Source: Variovorax sp. OK212 (GTDB lineage: Bacteria; Pseudomonadota; Gammaproteobacteria; Burkholderiales; Burkholderiaceae_C). Taken from it: 64,000 nt of DNA. The stretch spans positions 496,001-560,000 of the forward strand of contig NZ_FOLP01000002.1 in NCBI RefSeq assembly GCF_900112425.1, read 5' to 3'. Below are positions 56,564 through 64,000 of this stretch, one piece after another. The notes beneath the pieces were generated by a model. That model searched no databases. It was not told the DNA's origin and was given only the letters and a program-made list of their open reading frames with translations. Each line of letters begins with the position of its first letter. The stretch's first letter is position 1. The position numbers and the translations under genes are program-made.

Positions 56564-57544
56564 CTAAGCCCTCGGCCCCTTGGGTTGCCTGGCCTTCTGC
56601 ACGGGTGCGACGGCACGCGCGCCCTCCCACTGCCCGCTCTCGCACAGATCGCGGATCACCTCGCCGATCAGCGCGCACACCGCGCGCTTCGCGTTGGTGG
56701 TCGGCAGGTGCACCGACACGCACAGCCCCAGCGTGCGGAACATCGACGGCGAGTCGATGCGGTGCGCGGCCAGGCGGCCTTCCTGCACTTCGCGCTGCGC
56801 GAGGCCCAGCGGCATGATGGTCGGGCCGAGCCCCGCTTCCACCGCCGCCTTGAGCGTATAGACCGAGTTGATTTCCGCCGCCACCTGCGCCGCGGAATGC
56901 CCCGCGCCTTCGAGCACGGCGTCGACCAGCCAGCGCGTGCAGTGGCCGTGCGCGTTGGCGGGCCACACCAGCGGCCGCGCGGTAGCCTGCGCGATGCTCA
57001 CGTCGCCGGGCGGCAGCGCATGCGGGCTCTGCGGCGACTCGAGGAACACGAAGTCTTCTTCCACCAGCGGCGTGAACACGATGTCTTCGGCCGGCATGGT
57101 GGGCGAGAACACCGCCACGTCGACACGGCCGCGCAACAGCTGGTCGGCCATGTTGCCGGTGAGCTCCTCGTTCAGGTGCAGCACCACGTCGGGGTAGCGC
57201 CGCGCCGCCGCGCGCATCAGCGGCAGCGCGATCATGGGCGACACGCTCTGCGGCAGCGCCGCCACCACCGAGCCCACCACCGAATCGGCCGCCACCAGCA
57301 CCGCGGCCTTGGCGTCGCTCACCTGCTTGGTGATGCCCTGCGCGTATTCGTAGAACACCTTGCCGGCCTCGGTCATGGCCACGCCGGTGCGGCTGCGCAG
57401 CAGCAGCTGGGCGCCGAGCTCGGCCTCGAGCTCGGTCATCTGCTTGCTCAAGGCCGACTGTGCAATGAAGAGTTGCTGCGCCGCGCGCGACAGGCTGCCG
57501 CAATCCACGATGGCAACGAAATACTTGAACTGGCGCAGTTCCAT
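56564..57544 (-). CDS. LysR-family transcriptional regulator
   Basis: 326 residues. HTH at residues 16-45 (SLSRAAQQLFIAQSALSKQM), wing LLLRSRTGVAMTEAG, then the substrate-binding domain. A basic tail ends the protein. It is downstream of and parallel to the tannase-oxidase-MFS genes, which it may control. Confidence 0.9.
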   Translation of the reverse strand: MELRQFKYFVAIVDCGSLSRAAQQLFIAQSALSKQMTELEAELGAQLLLRSRTGVAMTEAGKVFYEYAQGITKQVSDAKAAVLVAADSVVGSVVAALPQSVSPMIALPLMRAAARRYPDVVLHLNEELTGNMADQLLRGRVDVAVFSPTMPAEDIVFTPLVEEDFVFLESPQSPHALPPGDVSIAQATARPLVWPANAHGHCTRWLVDAVLEGAGHSAAQVAAEINSVYTLKAAVEAGLGPTIMPLGLAQREVQEGRLAAHRIDSPSMFRTLGLCVSVHLPTTNAKRAVCALIGEVIRDLCESGQWEGARAVAPVQKARQPKGPRA

Positions 57545-57664
57545 CGGCAGGTCTCCGGCCGCGCGCCCGCAGAGAGAAAAGGGGTGTGGCGGCGGCCGGC
57601 AATTCTAGGCCGCGCCCTCGCGGGCCGCGGGTCGGACAACGCCCCGCAAGACGTCTGAAGAGCG

Positions 57665-59308
57665 TCAGTTCACGCAGTCGAAACTGGCCGCGTCGTTCAC
57701 GTCGCCCGTGCCCTTGTAGCGCGGATAGGCGGGGTACTTGCACATCGGCCTGGACAGCGCGACGGCACCGCTCGCGGCATCGACCTTGCGCTGCACCAGC
57801 TTCTGCGCCGAGGCCGGCACGCCCTGCTCCACCCACGTCGACATCGCCTTCAGCAGGTCGACCTTGTCCGCACCCGGACCGCCATAGCAATGGCCCACGC
57901 CGGGCGCCAGGAACAGCTCCACCGTGTCGTCGGCCTTCTGCCGGCCCAGGGTGCTCACGACCTGGTCGTAGTAGCGCGACGTGTCGCGCGCGGTCACCGA
58001 GGTGTCGTTGGTGCCGTTCCACATGATCAGCTTGGCGCCGCGCGCGTGCAGCCCGCTCAGGTCCGGGTCGGCCGCGCTGAACAGAGCGCCGATGACGCCC
58101 ATGCGCGCGAGCCACTGGTCGGGGTTCCAGGTGAGCGTGTCGAAGCCGGGGTCTTGCGTGATGAACGAGCGCACGAAGCCGTCGGAGAACATGCCCTGGA
58201 CCGAGTTGCCGACCAGCGCCGCCTGCGGCCAGATGTACGAGCCCCAGCCTTCGGCGGTGTTCTCGAGCCCGAAGTTGTAGCCCGGATGCGACCACGCGTT
58301 GTCCGACGTGGCCACCGCCGAGGTGATGGTGTTCACCGTGCCGATCTGCGCGTCCGACAGGCAGCTGTCGCCCGTGTCGCCGCCACCCGCGCAACGCAGC
58401 GGCGTGGGGTCGTAGTTGCAGGCCGCGGGCCTGGAGACGATGCCGTCGGCCACGCCGTCGAGCGCGTCGCACTGCGCGAGCACCGCGTCGGCCAGCAGGG
58501 TCTGCTTGGCCGGGTCGAGCGTGTTAGCCGGCGTGCGCACCCGCTTGGCGATGCGGTTGAACTGCATGAACAGGCCCATGATGTTGCCCGCCGGTGCGCG
58601 CGCCACGATGCCGTCGAAGTCGCCGGGGAAGCGCTGCGCCTGCATCAGCGCGTCGTGCCCGCCCATCGAGCAGCCTTCGAAATAGCTGCGCGCGGGTGCG
58701 TTGCCGAAGAAGGCCGAGATCACCTCCTTGCCCGGCGGCAACGCGCGGTGTTCCGATTGCTGCGTGAAGTCGAGCAGCTTGGCCGGGTCGGCCGCGAAGG
58801 CCGCCGCGAAATAGCCCGCGTCGGCGGGCCCGCCGTGGTCGTAGCCGCCGTTGGTGCCGATGGTGGCGTAGCGCTCGCTGAAGATCGACGGGCTGAACTG
58901 CGGATCGCTCGCCTTGGGCAACTGCCCGTCGAAGCCTCCGCCGCCGATGAAGGCGAGCTTGCCGTTCCAGCCCGAGATGGGCAGGCGCGCCTCGAAGCGC
59001 AGGCCCGAGCCCTTGAAGCTCGCGGTGACCACGCAGTACGCGGGCTGCGCCGCCACGGCGGCCACCACCTTGGCGTCGTCGACGGTGACCGTGCCCGCGC
59101 CGAAGGCCCGGCCCTTGAGCGTGGGACATTTATCGGCGAGCGACATCGCCGGCGGTGCGTCGGCCGGAGGGCTCGCGGGCGGCGGCGCGGAGGGCAGTAG
59201 AGGAAGCACACCGCCGCCACTCCCGCCACCGCATCCGGCGGCCATCGTGGCAACGGCCGCTGCAACCAGCACGCGGCGCGCCATGCAGCGCACGGGGGAG
59301 TTCTTCAT
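57665..59308 (-). CDS. tannase/feruloyl esterase family lipoprotein
   Basis: 547 residues. Lipoprotein signal with lipobox MAAGC, a Gly/Pro linker, then the tannase fold: nucleophile Ser in YFEGCSMGGHDAL with the paired Cys of the family, Asp in MWNGTNDTSV and His in PGVGHCYGG. It hydrolyses aromatic esters outside the cytoplasm. ATG 59308 follows GACAGGAGACAAG. Upstream of LysR by 120 bp. Confidence 0.9.
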   Translation of the reverse strand: MKNSPVRCMARRVLVAAAVATMAAGCGGGSGGGVLPLLPSAPPPASPPADAPPAMSLADKCPTLKGRAFGAGTVTVDDAKVVAAVAAQPAYCVVTASFKGSGLRFEARLPISGWNGKLAFIGGGGFDGQLPKASDPQFSPSIFSERYATIGTNGGYDHGGPADAGYFAAAFAADPAKLLDFTQQSEHRALPPGKEVISAFFGNAPARSYFEGCSMGGHDALMQAQRFPGDFDGIVARAPAGNIMGLFMQFNRIAKRVRTPANTLDPAKQTLLADAVLAQCDALDGVADGIVSRPAACNYDPTPLRCAGGGDTGDSCLSDAQIGTVNTITSAVATSDNAWSHPGYNFGLENTAEGWGSYIWPQAALVGNSVQGMFSDGFVRSFITQDPGFDTLTWNPDQWLARMGVIGALFSAADPDLSGLHARGAKLIMWNGTNDTSVTARDTSRYYDQVVSTLGRQKADDTVELFLAPGVGHCYGGPGADKVDLLKAMSTWVEQGVPASAQKLVQRKVDAASGAVALSRPMCKYPAYPRYKGTGDVNDAASFDCVN

Positions 59309-59366
59309 GTTCTTGTCTCCTGTCGGTGTTGTTGTTGTCATGTCGAATGTCGAATGCGGAGTGCGC

Positions 59367-60806
59367 TCAGGCGCCGGCCGGGCCGACGACCTTTCCGGGG
59401 TTGAAGATGTTGTGCGGGTCCAGTGCCTGCTTCACGGCGCGCATCAGCGCCACCGTGGGCTCGCCGTGCTCCTCGACCAGGTACTTCATCTTGTGCAGGC
59501 CCACGCCGTGCTCGCCGGTCGAGGTGCCGCCGTGGCGCAGCGCGCGCTGCACCAGGCGGTGGCTGAAGGCCTCGGCGGCTTCGTTCTCGGCCGCGCTGCC
59601 GGGGTCCACGAGCACCAGGCAATGGAAGTTGCCGTCGCCGACATGGCCGAACAGCGGCGACAGCAGGCCGTGCGCCGCGATGTCGGCCTGCGTCTCGTCG
59701 ATGCATTGCGCCAGTGCCGACAAGGGCACGCAGGCGTCGGTGGTCAGGCTGCGGCTGCCCGCCTTCAGCTGCAGGCACGCGAAGTAGGCGTGATGGCGCG
59801 GCGTCCACAGGCGCGAGCGCTCCTCGGGCCGGTTGGCCCACTGGAAGGCACCGCCGCCGTGGTTGCCCGCGATCTCGCGCACGATGTCGGCCTGCTCGTC
59901 GATCTGCGCCTTGCTCGCGCCGAACTCCAGGAACAGCGTCGGGTTCTCGCTCAGCGTGGTGCGGCTGTGCGCGTTCACGGCGCGGATGGTCAGCGCGTCG
60001 AGCATCTCGGCACGCGCGAGCGGCACGCCCATCTGGATCGACTCGATCACGCAGTCGACCGCCGCGCGCACCGTGGGGAAGTGCACCACCGCCGCCGCAT
60101 AGGCCTCGGGGTGCGGATGCAGGCGCACGGTGGCCTCGGTGATGAGGCCCAGGGTGCCTTCGGAGCCGCAGTACAGCTGCGTGAGGTTGTAGCCCGCCGA
60201 GCTCTTGCGCGCCTGCGAGGCGGTGCGCGCCACGTCGCCGTTGGCCGTGACCACGGTGAGGCTCACGAGGTTGTCGCGCATGGTGCCGTAGCGCACGGTG
60301 TTGGTACCCGACGCGGCCGTGGCCACCATGCCGCCGATGGACGCATCGGCGCCCGGATCGACCGAGAAGAAGAAGCCGGTTTCCAGCAGCGCCGCATTCA
60401 GCTGCCCGCGCGTCACGCCGGCCTCCACCGTGGCCGTGAGGTCGCCGGGGCGAATGGCCAGCACCTTGTTCATCTGCGAGAAGTCGATGCAGACGCCGCC
60501 TTCGACGGCCAGCAGGTGCCCTTCGACCGACGAGCCCACGCCGAAGCCGATGACCGGCACGCGCTCGCGGGCACAGGCCCGCACCACGAACGCGGCCTCG
60601 TCGGTGCTGTGCACGAACACCACCGCGTCGGGCGGCTGCGGCAGGTAGGCCGACTCGTCGGTGCCGTGCTGCAGCAGCACGGCCTGGCTGGTGGAAAAAC
60701 GCTCGGCGAACCTGCGCCGCAGCAGCGCGACCAGCTCGGGCGATGGGGAACGCCGGTCCACGGCGGGCGCGTTCGAACGCGCAGGGGTACTCACAACCGC
60801 ATCCAT
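59367..60806 (-). CDS. FAD-binding oxidase/D-lactate dehydrogenase-type
   Basis: 479 residues of the GlcD/LDHD group. FAD domain: VIGFGVGSSVEGHLL, DPGADASIGGMVATAASGTN, YCGSEGTLGLITE; C-terminal domain GHVGDGNFH and GEHGVGLHKMKYL with metal-binding His. It oxidises a D-2-hydroxy acid. Between the MFS and tannase genes (58 bp to the latter). Confidence 0.9.
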   Translation of the reverse strand: MDAVVSTPARSNAPAVDRRSPSPELVALLRRRFAERFSTSQAVLLQHGTDESAYLPQPPDAVVFVHSTDEAAFVVRACARERVPVIGFGVGSSVEGHLLAVEGGVCIDFSQMNKVLAIRPGDLTATVEAGVTRGQLNAALLETGFFFSVDPGADASIGGMVATAASGTNTVRYGTMRDNLVSLTVVTANGDVARTASQARKSSAGYNLTQLYCGSEGTLGLITEATVRLHPHPEAYAAAVVHFPTVRAAVDCVIESIQMGVPLARAEMLDALTIRAVNAHSRTTLSENPTLFLEFGASKAQIDEQADIVREIAGNHGGGAFQWANRPEERSRLWTPRHHAYFACLQLKAGSRSLTTDACVPLSALAQCIDETQADIAAHGLLSPLFGHVGDGNFHCLVLVDPGSAAENEAAEAFSHRLVQRALRHGGTSTGEHGVGLHKMKYLVEEHGEPTVALMRAVKQALDPHNIFNPGKVVGPAGA

Positions 60807-60880
60807 GGGGTTCTTTCAAAAAGCGGGGGAAAGGCACCGCGGGCGAACGCCGCGGCGCGGGGAACGATCCGGCTAGCGCA

Positions 60881-62221
60881 TCAGGGCTTCGGCGCAGCCC
60901 GCTCGGGCTTGACGAACAGCACCAGCACGGCGCCGACCACCAGCAGCCCGGCGAGCATGTGCAGGCCGGCGTCGGTGCTTTGCGTCGCGTCCTTGATCAG
61001 GCCGATGAGGAACGGCGCGCTGAAGCCCGAGAGGTTGCCGAAGGAGTTGATGAGCGCAATGCCCGCGGCGGCCGCCGCGCCGCCGAGGAAGGCCGTCGGC
61101 ATGCCCCAGAAGATCGGCAGCGTCGACATGATGCCCATGGTGGCCAGCGTGAGGCCGGCCATGGCCAGCGTCGCGTTGCCGTGGAAGGCCACGCTCAGCA
61201 CCAGCCCGAGCGCGCCGGCGACGGCCGCCAGCGCGCTGTGCCAGCGGTACTCGAGCCGGCGGTCTGCGCTGCGGGCCATGAGGTACATCGCGACCACGCC
61301 GAAGCTCCACGGTATGGCACTGAGCAGGCCGATGTCGAGCGCGCCCTTCACGCCGATCGCCTTGATGATGCTGGGCAGCCAGAACGAGATGCCGTACAGC
61401 CCCGAGGTGTAGGCGAAGTACACCAGCGCCAGCAGCCACACGCGGGCGTTGCTCATCACGCTGAGGATGCGCGGCTCGGCCTTGCCCGCGCCGTCGGCGG
61501 CGATGTCGCGTGCGATGAGCTCGCGCTCGGCCGTGCCGAGCCACTGCGCGTCCTTCACGCGGTCGTCGAGGTAGCGCCACACCACCAGGCCCAGCGCCAC
61601 GGTCGGCAGGCCCTGCAGCAGGAACAGCCACTGCCAGCCGGCCCAGCCGTTGACGCCGCCCATGCCCTGGAGGATCCAGCCCGAGATCGGCCCGCCCAGG
61701 ATGCCCGCGAACGGGATCGCCGCGAGGAACAGCGAGGTGGCCTTGCCGCGGCGCGCGGCCGGGTACCAGTAGGTGAGGTACAGGATGATGCCGGGGAAGA
61801 AGCCCGCCTCGGCCGCGCCCAGCAGGAAACGGATCACGTAGAACGACATCGGCGAGCTCACGAACATGGTGGCCGCCGACAGCACGCCCCAGGTGATCAT
61901 GATCCGCGCGATCCAGCGGCGCGCGCCCACGCGGTGCAGCACCACGTTGCTCGGCACCTCGAAGAGAAAGTAGCCGATGAAGAAGATGCCCGCGCCCAAC
62001 CCGTAGACCGCCTCGCTGAACTGCAGGTCGCCCTGCATCTGCAGCTTGGCGAAGCCGACGTTCACGCGGTCGAGGTAGGCCACGATGTAGCAGAGAAACA
62101 GCAGCGGGATCAGCCGCCAGCCGACCTTGCGGTAGACAGCGTCGGAGACTGCGCTGGAGGTGCTGTCGATCCCGCCCTTGTACGGCTGCGTGCCCGCGGC
62201 GGTGGTCGTGGTGATGCTCAT
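60881..62221 (-). CDS. MFS transporter, anion:cation symporter (phthalate/hydroxy-acid) type
   Basis: 446 residues, 12 helices. YIVAYLDRVNVGFAKLQM, YLTYWYPAARRGKATSLF and the FLFEVPSNVVLHRVGARRWI loop are typical of the ACS family, which imports organic anions (tartrate, phthalate, glucarate). First gene of the leftward MFS-oxidase-tannase-LysR series. Confidence 0.88.
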   Translation of the reverse strand: MSITTTTAAGTQPYKGGIDSTSSAVSDAVYRKVGWRLIPLLFLCYIVAYLDRVNVGFAKLQMQGDLQFSEAVYGLGAGIFFIGYFLFEVPSNVVLHRVGARRWIARIMITWGVLSAATMFVSSPMSFYVIRFLLGAAEAGFFPGIILYLTYWYPAARRGKATSLFLAAIPFAGILGGPISGWILQGMGGVNGWAGWQWLFLLQGLPTVALGLVVWRYLDDRVKDAQWLGTAERELIARDIAADGAGKAEPRILSVMSNARVWLLALVYFAYTSGLYGISFWLPSIIKAIGVKGALDIGLLSAIPWSFGVVAMYLMARSADRRLEYRWHSALAAVAGALGLVLSVAFHGNATLAMAGLTLATMGIMSTLPIFWGMPTAFLGGAAAAAGIALINSFGNLSGFSAPFLIGLIKDATQSTDAGLHMLAGLLVVGAVLVLFVKPERAAPKP

Positions 62222-62325
62222 GGGTGCGTCGCTTTCTTTCGTTCTGCGTTCGGTTGCAGCCGATGGTCGCGTCCGCACCCCGGCGCACCGCAGCGGGTTT
62301 CTACGCAAGATTCATATGGATTGAA

Positions 62326-62344
62326 GATCGGCGTATCTCCGATC
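62326..62344. repeat. short inverted repeat in the MFS/PhnD intergenic region
   Basis: GATCGG (62326-62331) and CCGATC (62339-62344) flank 7 bp, about 105 bp upstream of the MFS start in the 265-bp divergent gap. A weaker GTAA...TTAC pair is at 62440-62455. Possible regulator sites. Confidence 0.35.
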
Positions 62345-62486
62345 GAGATGCGCGCCACCGCCGCATTCCGGCGCGCGGAAGTGTTGTTTCATCGGTGCTA
62401 ACCCTGCGTCCGGGCCCGTTCCTCCTGCATATGATGAATGTAAGAATTTCGTTACAACAACATCGACTGCAAGAGGAAAGTTCTCC

Positions 62487-63326
62487 ATGACACGCCGCAC
62501 CCTTCATCCTTCGCTTCGTGCCACCACCCGCGGTGTGGCGGGGTTGCTCATGGCGGGTTGTGCGTCGGCGCATGCCCTGGTGATCGGCGTCAGCGAAGGC
62601 GTGAGCTACGACGTGCCCGACGCGCAGATCACCGCGCGTTTCGAACCCATCGCCGAGCTGCTGGCCAAGGCGCTCAAGCAGCCGGTGACCATCAAGGTGC
62701 TGAACACCTACAACGGCGCGCGCAGCGCGCTGCAGCAGCAACAGGTCGACTTCGCCTTCGTCCACCCCTCGCACGTGGCGCTGGGCGCCATCAAGGGCGG
62801 CCAGTACCGCGCCTTTGCATGGACCACCGGCTACACCGACTACAAGGTGTCGTTCCTGTGCAAGGAGCAGCAACCCATCTCCGACTGGAAGAGCGTGGCC
62901 GGCAAGCAGCTGGTGATGCCCGACGCCGACTCGATCACCGCGGTGATCACGCGCGCGATGCTGCGCGAGCAGGGCCTGCAGGACGCGGGCGCCGTCAAGG
63001 TCACCAACACGCGCTTCCAGGAGGCCGTGCCCTTCTACGTGCAGAACGGCTTCGCGGCCTACGGCGCCACGGCCGCCGCGAGCGTGGTCAAGACCTGGAA
63101 GGACGGCGGCGGCAAGGTGTGCGCCGAATCGCGCGCGGTGCCTGTCAAGCAGTGGCTCGCGTCGCGCAAGCTCGACGCGGCCACCGTGAACACGGCGCGC
63201 GATGCGCTGCTGAGCCTGGCGCAGACCGACGCCGGCAAGCGCGCGCTGGCAACCTCGACCTATGTCGGCTTCGTCGCGCCGTCGGCCGACATCGAGTCTT
63301 CGCTCATGCGCTGGCTGGGCATCTGA
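62487..63326 (+). CDS. PhnD-like phosphate/phosphonate-type solute-binding protein
   Basis: 279 residues. N-terminal signal with either lipobox LLMAGC or SPase I site after SAHA. The domain includes IGVSEGVSYD, FAFVHPSHVALG and LVMPDADSITA, as in PhnD-type proteins. No permease or ATPase gene is adjacent. A good AAGAGGAAAG precedes ATG. Confidence 0.82.
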   Translation: MTRRTLHPSLRATTRGVAGLLMAGCASAHALVIGVSEGVSYDVPDAQITARFEPIAELLAKALKQPVTIKVLNTYNGARSALQQQQVDFAFVHPSHVALGAIKGGQYRAFAWTTGYTDYKVSFLCKEQQPISDWKSVAGKQLVMPDADSITAVITRAMLREQGLQDAGAVKVTNTRFQEAVPFYVQNGFAAYGATAAASVVKTWKDGGGKVCAESRAVPVKQWLASRKLDAATVNTARDALLSLAQTDAGKRALATSTYVGFVAPSADIESSLMRWLGI

Positions 63327-63419
63327 GCGGTCATCCGAGGGCAATTCCGCACGCGCACCCCGTTGCGCGATCGCGGGCAGAATCCGGCGCTTGCAGCACC
63401 TTCCCCAGGAAACAAGCCC

Positions 63420-64000
63420 ATGACCGATCTCTCGAACTTCCCCATCACCAAGAAATGGCCCGCGCAGCACCCCGAGCGGCTGCAGCTGTATTCGCTGCCC
63501 ACGCCCAACGGCGTGAAGGTGTCGATCATGCTGGAGGAAACCGGCCTGCCCTACGAGGTGCACCTCGTGAGCTTCGAGACGCAGGACCAGATGTCGCCGG
63601 AGTTCCTGTCGCTCAACCCGAACAACAAGATCCCCGCCATCCTCGACCCCGACGGCCCCGACGGCAAGCCGCTGCCGCTGTTCGAGTCGGGCGCCATCCT
63701 CGTGTACCTGGCCTCCAAGACCGGCAAGTTCATGCCGAAGGACACCGCCGGGCGCTACGAGGCCCTGCAGTGGGTCATGTTCCAGATGGGCGGCATCGGC
63801 CCGATGTTCGGCCAGCTCGGCTTCTTCAACAAGTTCGCCGGCAAGGACTACGAGGACAAGCGCCCGCGCGACCGCTACGTGGCCGAGTCGAAGCGCCTGC
63901 TCGGCGTGCTCGACAAGCACCTGGCCGGGCGCAAGTGGATCCTGGGCAATGACTACAGCATTGCCGACATCGCCACCTTCCCGTGGATCCGCAACCTGGT
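63420..64000 (+). CDS. glutathione S-transferase, YghU/YfcG-like (partial)
   Basis: The first 193 codons of a GST cut by the window end. The N-terminus reads LQLYSLPTPNGVKVSIMLEETGLPYEVHLV, where TPNG with Asn is typical of nu-class disulfide-bond oxidoreductases; NPNNKIPAILDPDGPDGKPL and FESGAILVYLASKTG follow. Likely binds glutathione without a catalytic Cys or Ser. Start ATG 63420 after CCCCAGGAAAC. Confidence 0.9.
   Translation, partial: MTDLSNFPITKKWPAQHPERLQLYSLPTPNGVKVSIMLEETGLPYEVHLVSFETQDQMSPEFLSLNPNNKIPAILDPDGPDGKPLPLFESGAILVYLASKTGKFMPKDTAGRYEALQWVMFQMGGIGPMFGQLGFFNKFAGKDYEDKRPRDRYVAESKRLLGVLDKHLAGRKWILGNDYSIADIATFPWIRNL

Overview
The window is gene-dense, very GC-rich chromosomal DNA with about 62 protein genes, mostly a few to 100 bp apart. 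Gene content (PabB-PabC fusion, RhlE-type helicase with Gly-rich tail, Pcm-like/rhodanese/TolC cluster, Kdo transferase beside a phosphohexomutase, many ABC/TAXI transport parts) and codon use fit a betaproteobacterium of the Comamonadaceae, most like Variovorax. That placement is inference from gene content. I see no tRNA, rRNA, CRISPR array, insertion sequence, prophage or plasmid backbone. Both ends cut genes: a possible TAXI-receptor tail at the left and a glutathione transferase at the right.

Layout. 1-2942: TAXI-type receptor tail, PabB-PabC fusion (folate), a MerR regulator overlapping a carboxymuconolactone-decarboxylase-family gene. 2947-7958: EttA, an RNA helicase with a structured leader, an endo/exonuclease/phosphatase-fold enzyme. 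8126-17562: a sugar-acid locus. A sugar ABC transporter and a GntR/FCD regulator run left; a dehydratase, sugar-acid kinase, phospho-aldolase and class II aldolase run right. Together they look like uptake and catabolism of galactonate or a related aldonic acid. 17741-22883: small secreted protein, SDR, MATE and MFS exporters, MarR regulator, thioesterase. 23087-26560: ferric-iron ABC transporter behind a Fur-box-like site. 26677-31644: GST, glyoxalase I, DUF1697, then the Entner-Doudoroff genes edd-eda with a HAD dehalogenase. 31844-38831: OmpA-domain protein, ChaC, Cu/Zn superoxide dismutase, nucleotidyltransferase, pdxH, AEC permease, and a ZnuD-like TonB receptor with a small His-rich partner. 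38983-50308: TetR, Pcm-like, rhodanese, TolC, Kdo transferase, phosphohexomutase, Ada-AlkA fusion plus Ogt, EamA exporter, DUF1345, outer-membrane barrel. 50412-62221: a catabolic region with two acyl-CoA ligases, a saccharopine-dehydrogenase-like protein, two regulators (TetR, LysR), an SDR, a tannase/feruloyl-esterase lipoprotein, an FAD-linked oxidase and an MFS importer. 62487-64000: lone PhnD-type binding protein and the GST.

Regulatory structure readable in the DNA includes a MerR-type promoter/operator (2028), a palindrome over the marR promoter (22250-22277), a Fur-like box (23000), a textbook promoter before tetR (38930-38958), and a striking pair of TTGAC-N4-GTCAA operators between the divergent SDR and TetR genes (55686-55721). 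Three intergenic spaces (7971, 36144, 42332) carry the same kind of double-hairpin inverted repeat, resembling REPINs.

The best candidate for undescribed biology is the TetR-controlled cluster 52084-56548 (acyl-CoA ligase, saccharopine-dehydrogenase-like reductase, SDR) with the second ligase at 50412. Each family is known, but I cannot assign the pathway. No wholly new system (defence, mobile or RNA-based) is evident.
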